A stretch of 6,834 nt of DNA from an uncultured Phycisphaerales bacterium (GTDB lineage Bacteria > Planctomycetota > Phycisphaerae > WQYP01), in the NCBI GenBank assembly GCA_903868035.1, contig CAIPTQ010000231.1:1-6834 (forward strand). The letters are read 5' to 3'. Under the pieces are notes generated by a model. It was not told where the DNA came from and searched no databases. It saw nothing but the letters and a program-made list of their open reading frames with translations. Made by a program: the position numbers and the translations under genes. Each line of letters begins with the position of its first letter. Position 1 is the first letter of the stretch. Positions 1-5,977 of this stretch are shown piece by piece.

Positions 1-737
1 ACCGCCACCGCCTTCTTCCCCGCCTTCACCGGCAGTTCCCCCTGCCGCCCCTCCCGCCGCGCCACACAATAACCCCGCAGCGGACACTCCCCACATGCCG
101 GCCCCGCCGGCACACATACCACCGCCCCCAACTCCATCACCGCCTGATTCACATCCCCATATCTCCTTGTCACCGTGTCACCCTGTCCCCTTGTCCCCGT
201 GTCCCCCACCGGCGCCGCCTCCACCCACTCCCCCGCCTTATTCCAGAAAAACGCCTGATTCCCCGCCACCACAATATCCCCCGCATACCCATACACCCGC
301 GCCAGCACCCGTTTCACATTCCCATCCACCGCCGCCACCGCCAACCCAAACGCCATGCTCCCCACCGCCCCCGCCGTATACCGCCCCACCCCGGGGAGCG
401 CCCGCAACTCCTCCACCGTCCCCGGCACCTTCCCCCCATGCCGCAAAACCATCTCCCGCGCCGCCAGATGCATATGCTTCGCCCGCCGGTAATAGCCCAG
501 CCCCGCCCACACCGACAGCACCGCGCTCAACTCCGTCCCCGCCAGCGCCGCCACCGTCGGAAACCGCTCCATAAACCTCACATAGTACGGCACCACCGTC
601 CCCACCTGCGTCTGCTGCAGCATCGTCTCACTCACCCAGATCGCATACGCATCCCGCGTCTCCCGCCAAGGCAGCTCCCGCCGCACCCGGTCATACCACG
701 CCAGCAGCGGCCCAACCAATTTCCGCGCCTCACGCAT
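1..737 (-). CDS. mutY: A/G-specific adenine glycosylase MutY, C-terminal end beyond window
   Basis: Base-excision repair enzyme that removes adenine mispaired with guanine or 8-oxoguanine. 245 complete codons are visible; the C-terminal MutT-like recognition domain lies beyond the left edge. Seen in the translation: LPW at 22-24, the catalytic segment SETMLQQTQV at 36-45 (Glu37), the helix-hairpin-helix LPGVGRYTAGA at 114-124, catalytic Asp138 in DGNVKRVLAR, and four Fe-S cysteines 208, 215, 218 and 224 with the canonical C-x6-C-x2-C-x5-C spacing. Glu37 and Asp138 carry the same numbers as in E. coli MutY (from memory), which supports the ATG at 735-737; an in-frame stop lies 10 codons upstream. 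No strong ribosome site is seen. Odd points: residues 179-194 are a repetitive insert encoded by an octamer array, and Gly is encoded by GGG in 26 of 30 codons. It lies downstream of the TPR gene on the same strand, 97 bp away. Identification is secure. Confidence 0.97.
   Translation of the reverse strand, partial: MREARKLVGPLLAWYDRVRRELPWRETRDAYAIWVSETMLQQTQVGTVVPYYVRFMERFPTVAALAGTELSAVLSVWAGLGYYRRAKHMHLAAREMVLRHGGKVPGTVEELRALPGVGRYTAGAVGSMAFGLAVAAVDGNVKRVLARVYGYAGDIVVAGNQAFFWNKAGEWVEAAPVGDTGTRGQGDTVTRRYGDVNQAVMELGAVVCVPAGPACGECPLRGYCVARREGRQGELPVKAGKKAVA
159..208. repeat. Degenerate octamer tandem array inside mutY
   Basis: On the plus strand this reads as six consecutive 8-bp units: ATATCTCC, TTGTCACC, GTGTCACC, CTGTCCCC, TTGTCCCC, GTGTCCCC (consensus NTGTCNCC). 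Six octamers make 48 bp, or 16 codons, so the mutY frame stays open. The encoded segment also shows an 8-residue period (GDTGTRGQ, GDTVTRRY, GD). It falls in the loop just before the NQA-x-MELGA helix and the Fe-S cluster. Confidence 0.85.
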
Positions 738-834
738 GCCCGATTCCAAATTCCGCCTGATATCATTTCAAACTGACTAAATATCTCCGTATCTCCGCGA
801 CTTGGCGGGTCCATCCGGCCGCGCCCGCGCCCTG
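738..834. other. Gap between TPR gene and mutY
   Basis: 97 bp between the stop of the TPR gene and the start of mutY, both on the minus strand. The half next to the TPR gene is very GC-rich (about 803-834). The half next to mutY is AT-richer and ends with an in-frame stop at 768-770. No convincing promoter, terminator or Shine-Dalgarno sequence is seen, so whether mutY is co-transcribed with the TPR gene is open. Confidence 0.5.
781..797. repeat. Short octamer repeat, same family as the mutY array
   Basis: TATCTCCG occurs twice in perfect tandem (782-789 and 790-797). The overlapping word ATATCTCC (781-788) is identical to the first unit of the array inside mutY at 159-166. The shared word and the shared 8-bp period suggest one repeat family, found here in a non-coding gap. 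Confidence 0.6.
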
Positions 835-1290
835 TTAGTCCACGGCCTGCGCCAGCGCCGCCAATGCCGCCGGCTCCCAGCGCGCGTCGGCATGCAGGGC
901 CGACAGCTCCGGCCGGTCCATCAGGTTCACCGCCAGCTTCGGGTAGTTCATCGACAGCCGCCCCACATAATTGAAAAACGCGTCCGCGTTCGACTGCCCC
1001 AGCGACAGCCCCTGCCTGAGCCGCGCATCCGTCAAATCCGGCTGCAGCTCCAGCGCCCGCTGATATGCCTTGGCGGCACTCTCGAAACGATCCATCTCCC
1101 GCAGCTTGTCCCCATATGCCGCCCACACCCGCCCGTCCGTGCTGCCGACGATCTTGGTCTCCAACTCCTCCAGCGAGGCGTGGGCCAGGTCGGTCTTGCG
1201 GAACTGCCCCGTGGCGGCAAACAATCCCAGCCCCAGGAGTGCCGTCGCCACAATAGCCGCAGTCGCGGGATTTCGTGCGTGTCTGGTCAT
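835..1290 (-). CDS. Membrane-anchored tetratricopeptide-repeat protein
   Basis: 151 residues. Residues 8-28 (rich in A, L, G, I and V) form a single hydrophobic segment after a short basic tail (MTRHARN), consistent with an N-in membrane anchor leaving the rest outside the cytoplasm. Residues about 57-88 fit one tetratricopeptide repeat: W at the usual aromatic position, then YG, then AAKAYQRALELQPD. The following segment (DARLRQGLSLGQSNADAF) looks like the first helix of a second, degenerate repeat. TPRs are protein-binding scaffolds, and no catalytic motif is visible. The ATG at 1288-1290 is chosen because it sits directly before the anchor; a longer frame back to 1395 would translate intergenic repeats. 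No Shine-Dalgarno sequence precedes it. It is divergent from the large membrane/GH10 gene and upstream of mutY. The TPR call is fairly sure; partner and role are unknown. Confidence 0.78.
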   Translation of the reverse strand: MTRHARNPATAAIVATALLGLGLFAATGQFRKTDLAHASLEELETKIVGSTDGRVWAAYGDKLREMDRFESAAKAYQRALELQPDLTDARLRQGLSLGQSNADAFFNYVGRLSMNYPKLAVNLMDRPELSALHADARWEPAALAALAQAVD

Positions 1291-1300
1291 GTACAACGTT

Positions 1301-1320
1301 TTACACTCTCGTGCGTGTAA
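1301..1320. promoter_or_regulatory. Possible operator palindrome before the TPR gene
   Basis: TTACAC and GTGTAA form a perfect 6-bp inverted repeat around an 8-bp centre, starting 11 bp upstream of the TPR start codon. It overlaps the only promoter-like words seen for that gene. It could be a regulator site, or it may be chance. Confidence 0.3.
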
Positions 1321-1343
1321 CTCCAAGTCATCCGAGGATAAAT

Positions 1344-1414
1344 GAGCTACAAATGAACACAAAAAACACAAATGACGAAAAACCTTGGTGTTCATTCGTC
1401 TTCATTTGTGGCTC
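1344..1414. repeat. Imperfect inverted repeat with internal 9-10 bp periodicity
   Basis: The left arm begins GAGCTACAAATGAA (1344-1357). The right arm ends TTCATTTGTGGCTC (1401-1414) and is its reverse complement at 13 of 14 positions. Pairing continues inwards with several mismatches and one indel to about 1372/1385. Each arm also contains near-direct repeats (TTCATTCGTC then TTCATTTGTG on the right). The right arm is followed by TTTT. It could be a palindromic intergenic repeat or a structured leader of the gene to its right. Confidence 0.62.
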
Positions 1415-1475
1415 TTTTACGCCCGCGTGTCACATGTTTTTCCCCACGGCAACCATTAAGATGCTTCCATTGTCC

Positions 1476-1480
1476 AAGGA
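1476..1480 (+). promoter_or_regulatory. Ribosome binding site of the membrane/GH10 gene
   Basis: AAGGA lies 12 bases before the ATG at 1493. The spacing is long but acceptable, and it supports this start over the out-of-frame ATG at 1461. Confidence 0.45.
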
Positions 1481-1492
1481 AACCCCGGACCC

Positions 1493-4400
1493 ATGACCAC
1501 CACCTCCGCCGCCACCACCACCAGCCCCCCCGCGCTGGAACGCCGCTCCCCGGTCCCCGCATGGGCCGGCATCGCCCTGTGCCTGCTGCTGGCCACCGCC
1601 CAGGTCGCCCTCGGCGGGTATCAGCTCGGCGTGGGCAACCAGGCCATCCAGATCGCCTTCCTCAAGCACTGGGCCTCCCCCTGGCTCTACAGCACCGACC
1701 CCATGGTCACGCAGACCATGTCCGCCTACCCCAGTTATTTTTTCCGCCTGCTGGCGCCGCTGCTCAATTTCACAAGCCTTGAAACGCTCTACCTCACCGG
1801 CCAGATCATCACCAGCTTCCTCACGCTGGCCGCTGTCTACTGGCTGGGGCGCAGCATCTATCGCAGCCATGCGACAGCCATTGCCGCCGCCGCCCTCCTG
1901 GTCGCCGGGCATCTGCACGCCCTCGCCGGCGACACGCTCTACTCGCAGGGCTTCACGCACACCTTCGCGGCGCTGCCCCTGGCCGTGGCCGCGCTGGCGT
2001 TGGCCTATCGCGGCAAATGGGTGTGGGCTTTTCTGCTCGCCGGGGTGCTTTTCAACCTCCATGCGCTCACCGCCGCCTACACCCTGCTGATGCTCGGCGC
2101 GGCCATGCTGGCCGACTTCCGCGACCTGCGCCGCTCCGAGTGGCTCACCCGCGCCGTACTCTGCGCTTCGATCGTTCTGGCCGTCGCCTCGCCCACGCTG
2201 GCGCTGATGGTGGCCAACCGGCAGGTCTTCGACGAGCAATGGGTCAACCTTATGCGCATCCGCTCCGCCGATCACTCCTTCCCCTCCACGTGGTGGGCCG
2301 CCGGGGACACTGATGTTCCCCGCTATTTGCTGGTGCTGGCCCTGTTTGTCCTCTCGTGGAGTTTTTCACCCCTGCGCCGGGGCATCGAATCCGGCGGCGG
2401 CGGGGGGGCCAGGCGCGCCACCCGCATCACCGTGCTCATGACCCTGGCCGTGCTGGCGCTCTTTGCCGCCGGCTATGTGTTCACCGAAATCCGGCCCGTA
2501 CCCCTCATCATCCGGCTGCAACCCTTCCGCGCCTCGCGGCTGCTGCTGATCCTCATGCTCGTCCACGTGGCCCACGGGGCGATTGCCGCCATCCGCGCGG
2601 GGGCCGCCGGGGAGGCGCATACTCCCGCGGGTGAAACTTTCCGGCTCCCCTCTTTTGCGTGCGGCTGTGAAATCATCTCCGGCATTCTGGTGCTCCTGAC
2701 CCTGGGCGTACCTTCGCTGCTGCCCCTGCTGCCCCTGGCCGTCGTCGTCGCCCTGGCCGCGGCGCTCATTGCCGGGCATCTCTCATGGCGGCAGGCCATC
2801 GTGGCCGTGGCGTCGCTGCTGGTCGTCTTCCTGGCGTTTCTGCAAACGCAGTTTCCGCTGCCCTTTTTCTCCGCGGCGCTGAACCTTCTGCCCCAAGCCA
2901 CCGTTTCGCCGGCGGCCGCGCATATGCGCTACCTGGCGGCGGCCATTCTCCTGCTGGCCGTCACGCTGGGCATCATGCTGGGACTGGTGCGGCGAAGCAT
3001 GCCGCGCCTCGTGCTGGCCGGGGTCACGGTCTTCGCCGGCTGCTTCTTCGCGCGGGTACTCTTCGCCCGCGAATCGGCCGAGGAACTCTCGCCCGAGAAC
3101 ACGGCCCTGGCCAAGGTCTCCGCCTGGGCGCGCCAGCAGACCAGCACCAACGCGCTCTTCCTGGCGCCCACCGGCATGGCCAACTTCCGCATCTCCGCCG
3201 AACGCTCCCTCGTCGGCGACTGGCGCGACGGCACCCAGCTCTACTTCTCCGCCGCCTTCGGACCCCAATGGCTCCAAACCGTCCTGGAACTGGAGCCCGG
3301 CCTCACCCTCACGCAGGATGGCACGCGCCTGCTCTCCCGCGGCGAGTCCATGGCCCTGGCATCCCTCGACGACGAGGATCTGCTGGCCCTGGCCGACCAA
3401 TACCAGGCCAACTACATCCTGCTGCCCACGCCGCCGAAAAGCCAGCCCCGCAAGCTCGTCATCGCCCATGCCGACGACAAATACACCGTCTACGAGCCGG
3501 CGCTCCTGCCCCCGCCGGTGATTCCGCTGCCCCCGGGCGTGCTCAACCGCGACAACTGGATCGCCGCGGAAACCTTCATGAACACCACCGTCGCCGAGAA
3601 CATCGAAAAGTACCGCAAGGCCGACGTCACGTTCCTGGTCATCGACCCCCAGGGCCGGCCCGTCCAGAACCTCGCCCTCAAGGCCGATCAAACCAAGCAG
3701 GCGTTCATCTTCGGCGCCTCGCTGGGCTTCTTTGAAGCCAACGACATCTCCCCCAATGGCGACCTGAAGGCCGCGCCCGTCCGCCCCGTCGAACTCCAGA
3801 AAGCCCCCGAGCTCTTCAACGGCTCGATGATCCCCTTCTCCTCCAAGTGGCAGTACATCGAACCGCTCAAAGGCCAGTACCGCTGGTCCGACCTCGACAA
3901 GTACGTCGACTTCTGCGCCAAAAACAACATGACCGTCGAGTTCCACCACCTCTCGGGCGTACTCCCCGCCTGGGTGGAAAATATGGGCGGCATCGACGGC
4001 CAGACCGGCCTGAACTTCCCCGCCCCCATCCCCGCCCTCCAAACCGAATTCAACCGCCACTGCCTGGACACTGTCGCCCGCTATGCCGACCGCATCAAGT
4101 ATTGGCAGGTCGTCAACGAAAAATACATGATGCAATACGTCCCGGCCGCCTTCCGCCTGCTCCAGGCTAAATTCCCCAACAACCAGTTCGGCCTCTCCGA
4201 CTGCGTGCGCTTCTGGGACGGCACCATGGACGGCGTCCAGGTCTCCGGCATCGGCCGCAACGGGGGCCGCGGATTCGGTCGCGGCGGCGGAAACCTCAAC
4301 GCCCTGCAATACAAAGGCGCCGATGCCGTCGATTGGCTCATCAACCAGGGCATCCACCCCGCGTTCTTCTCCATCCACGGCCACTGGCCCCTGAACATCT

Positions 4401-4915
4401 GGGCCGACCCCCGCGAAATCTACAACGTTGTCGATTACTTCGCCCAGCGCAAAGTCAAGGTCCACATCTCCGAGGAATTCCTCCAGCTCGGCACCCCCAT
4501 CTACGGCCCCCTCCGCTCCGGCATCACCCTCACCCCCGAACTCCAGGGCGAATACCTCGCCCGCCTCCTCACCGTCGCCTTCTCCAACCCCAACATCGAT
4601 ATGCTCAACTACTGGGGTCTCTCCCCCAACGGCTGGGGCGCCTCCAACAGCGGCCTGATCGACGCCTCAGGCAATACCCGCGCCGCCTGGGAGATCCTCA
4701 AGAAGCTCTTCACCGAAACCTGGCGCTCCCATGCCGCCGGCGAACTTTCGCTGGAAGGCGCCTACCTCGCCCGCGTCTTCCATGGCACTTACGCCGTCTC
4801 GCTGACCCTGCCCAACGGCAAGATCGCCACCGCCACCGTCGAAATTCCCCAGCAACCCATCGCCCAAATCCGCCTGCAACTCGACCCCGACGGCACGCTG
4901 AAAGTCATCAAATAG
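1493..4915 (+). CDS. Polytopic membrane domain fused to a GH10-like glycoside hydrolase
   Basis: 1140 residues in one open frame. Residues 23-522 hold about 13 hydrophobic segments. The loop after the first has GVGNQ (46-50) and LYSTDP (65-70), reminiscent of GT-C-type or related uncharacterised large membrane proteins; D69 could be functional (inference). Residues 523-670 are a soluble domain (WARQQTS, FRISAERS, YILLP) of the kind that ends such proteins. A proline-rich linker (671-682) leads to a small beta module (about 701-745, ending FIFGAS), then a GH10 TIM barrel (about 746-1078): KW 785-786, EPLKG 790-794, WQVVNEKY with acid/base E876, HGH 962-964, VHISEEF with nucleophile E994, YWG 1040-1042 and W1048. 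A beta tail follows (1083-1140). GH10 enzymes cleave beta-1,4-xylan with retention. Odd points: the HTLxWHxQ motif is shortened, and there is an Arg/Gly-rich loop at 918-933. An extracytoplasmic location of the hydrolase is inferred. The GH10 assignment is firm, the substrate unknown. Confidence 0.9.
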   Translation: MTTTSAATTTSPPALERRSPVPAWAGIALCLLLATAQVALGGYQLGVGNQAIQIAFLKHWASPWLYSTDPMVTQTMSAYPSYFFRLLAPLLNFTSLETLYLTGQIITSFLTLAAVYWLGRSIYRSHATAIAAAALLVAGHLHALAGDTLYSQGFTHTFAALPLAVAALALAYRGKWVWAFLLAGVLFNLHALTAAYTLLMLGAAMLADFRDLRRSEWLTRAVLCASIVLAVASPTLALMVANRQVFDEQWVNLMRIRSADHSFPSTWWAAGDTDVPRYLLVLALFVLSWSFSPLRRGIESGGGGGARRATRITVLMTLAVLALFAAGYVFTEIRPVPLIIRLQPFRASRLLLILMLVHVAHGAIAAIRAGAAGEAHTPAGETFRLPSFACGCEIISGILVLLTLGVPSLLPLLPLAVVVALAAALIAGHLSWRQAIVAVASLLVVFLAFLQTQFPLPFFSAALNLLPQATVSPAAAHMRYLAAAILLLAVTLGIMLGLVRRSMPRLVLAGVTVFAGCFFARVLFARESAEELSPENTALAKVSAWARQQTSTNALFLAPTGMANFRISAERSLVGDWRDGTQLYFSAAFGPQWLQTVLELEPGLTLTQDGTRLLSRGESMALASLDDEDLLALADQYQANYILLPTPPKSQPRKLVIAHADDKYTVYEPALLPPPVIPLPPGVLNRDNWIAAETFMNTTVAENIEKYRKADVTFLVIDPQGRPVQNLALKADQTKQAFIFGASLGFFEANDISPNGDLKAAPVRPVELQKAPELFNGSMIPFSSKWQYIEPLKGQYRWSDLDKYVDFCAKNNMTVEFHHLSGVLPAWVENMGGIDGQTGLNFPAPIPALQTEFNRHCLDTVARYADRIKYWQVVNEKYMMQYVPAAFRLLQAKFPNNQFGLSDCVRFWDGTMDGVQVSGIGRNGGRGFGRGGGNLNALQYKGADAVDWLINQGIHPAFFSIHGHWPLNIWADPREIYNVVDYFAQRKVKVHISEEFLQLGTPIYGPLRSGITLTPELQGEYLARLLTVAFSNPNIDMLNYWGLSPNGWGASNSGLIDASGNTRAAWEILKKLFTETWRSHAAGELSLEGAYLARVFHGTYAVSLTLPNGKIATATVEIPQQPIAQIRLQLDPDGTLKVIK

Positions 4916-4948
4916 AGGCGACACCCCCCTATCCCTGATCACATGACA
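4916..4948. other. Convergent gap, no clear terminator
   Basis: 33 bp separate the stop of the membrane/GH10 gene from the stop of abiEii on the opposite strand. No hairpin with a T-run is seen, so termination here is not explained by an intrinsic terminator. Confidence 0.5.
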
Positions 4949-5977
4949 CTACGCCAGGGCGTTTATCTCCGCTTCCAACCGACGCAAGGTGTCCAGGATG
5001 CTCTCAAACGCCGGCACCTCGCCAAAGATCATGACGCTCATCGACTGGTAGTCGCGCCGTAACTCTACCAAACGTGGTTCGGGCGGCACAAGCCGAAATG
5101 TGCCTGGAACCGCCAGATCATACCGTGCCCACTTGCTGTAATAGAACTCGTTCTTGTGGTGGACCACACGCGCGAGCAGTTCCCGGTCTGCCAGAGCCCT
5201 GGTCTTGATCGGGGACTGCGCCATCATGGCCGTGTCGTAATAATGACGCGAATGGCGTCCCTGGATTTGTTTCTCCGCGGGACGATGATGCTCGGCATGC
5301 AGGATTGTCGCCTTTTCCCAGAAAGTGCGCTCGGCGGTCAATGCCTCCACCTCGCAGTATGGAGCTGCAAACAGGTTGGGAAAATGCTCGGCCGCAAAGG
5401 GCTTGATCGGGTATCGGCCGCGCGGCATAAACTCGGCGTGCGTGCCCGGCTCCAGAATCACCATCGGCCGAACATACGCAATCGATTCCGTCGTAGATAG
5501 ACATGGCGGATAGACGAATTCCACGACCGCGCTGTTCGGTTCACTGGGTTGCGTGCGCAGTTGCCACGCATTCGAAGCACCGAGCACGCCGGCGAATTGC
5601 CCGGTCAGCAGTTTGAGGAAGTCGCCCTGCACGTAAGCGCGGCAGGCGATCAGCATCTGGCCCAGCAGTTCCTGCCGTTTGTTGCGTGAGGGCGCGTTGG
5701 CCGGATGGCGTGGGCCGGTGAAGCCGAGCATCTCGTAGTTGATGGCCAGATCGATATCTTCGGAAAACCGCCGAATCGCGTGGAATATTTTGGACAAGGA
5801 CGTGCCGCCCTTGAAGAGGATGTTTCCCCGGAGCGCCTCAATGGCGAACACGTGCCGGAGCGTCCAGCACACCCAGAAGTCCTTCTCAACCAGGGCCGCG
5901 GGCAGACCCATGCGGTTGCCGGTTTCGCGGAAGAGTTCGGCGCGTTGGGCTGGGGCGAGCGTGGCGATTTTGTCCAT
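4949..5977 (-). CDS. abiEii: AbiEii-type nucleotidyltransferase toxin (type IV toxin-antitoxin)
   Basis: 342 residues, full length for the family. AbiEii proteins are DNA-polymerase-beta-fold nucleotidyltransferases; well-studied members arrest growth, and some AbiE systems abort phage infection. Motif I is FKGGTSLSKIF (55-65) followed by SEDIDLAI (72-79), giving the G-G-x-S and D-x-D metal/NTP site (D74, D76). A second conserved block is ERTFWEKATILH (216-227), and a third is SRHYYD (243-248), both typical of the family and placed on the catalytic face. All these residues are intact, so the enzyme should be active. The ATG overlaps the antitoxin stop by one base (TGATG) and has its own strong ribosome site, which points to translational coupling in a two-gene operon. 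It is convergent with the membrane/GH10 gene. The patch is visibly less GC-rich than the flanks, consistent with horizontal acquisition. Confidence 0.94.
   Translation of the reverse strand: MDKIATLAPAQRAELFRETGNRMGLPAALVEKDFWVCWTLRHVFAIEALRGNILFKGGTSLSKIFHAIRRFSEDIDLAINYEMLGFTGPRHPANAPSRNKRQELLGQMLIACRAYVQGDFLKLLTGQFAGVLGASNAWQLRTQPSEPNSAVVEFVYPPCLSTTESIAYVRPMVILEPGTHAEFMPRGRYPIKPFAAEHFPNLFAAPYCEVEALTAERTFWEKATILHAEHHRPAEKQIQGRHSRHYYDTAMMAQSPIKTRALADRELLARVVHHKNEFYYSKWARYDLAVPGTFRLVPPEPRLVELRRDYQSMSVMIFGEVPAFESILDTLRRLEAEINALA

Larger units (their letters stand above)
1291..1492. other. Divergent intergenic region
   Basis: 202 bp between the divergent starts of the TPR gene and the membrane/GH10 gene. 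It is much more AT-rich than its neighbours and holds a small palindrome near the TPR start and a long imperfect inverted repeat in the middle. A possible minus-strand promoter (TTGGAG, 17 bp, TAAAAC) would start transcription almost at the TPR ATG; it is weak. No convincing plus-strand promoter was found. Confidence 0.5.

Noticed and set aside
95..574. Plus-strand proline-rich open frame
   Set aside because: It is the antisense of mutY; its Pro/Ser/Thr bias arises from the GGG- and GTG-rich opposite strand, and mutY motifs are unambiguous.
1273..1318. Ten-base direct repeat TCGTGCGTGT (1273-1282 and 1309-1318)
   Set aside because: One copy is coding and one non-coding, no further copies are seen, and the length is compatible with chance.
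1291..1395. Longer start for the TPR gene at 1395
   Set aside because: The added 35 residues would translate the intergenic inverted repeat and place Cys- and His-rich sequence before a normal N-terminal membrane anchor.
1415..1475. Sigma70 promoter for the membrane/GH10 gene
   Set aside because: No pair of hexamers with acceptable match and 16-18 bp spacing was found.
1430..2275. 281-codon minus-strand frame opposite the membrane domain
   Set aside because: Gly/Gln/Glu-rich shadow; the membrane segments on the other strand are convincing.
2785..3735. 316-codon plus-strand frame overlapping the fusion gene
   Set aside because: It is Arg/Pro/His-rich and low in complexity, a typical alternate-frame artefact of a C-ending codon gene.
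2783..4465. 560-codon minus-strand open frame
   Set aside because: It is a shadow of the GH10 fusion gene in GC-rich DNA; the translation is biased in Gly, Val, Asp and Glu and has no recognisable motif.
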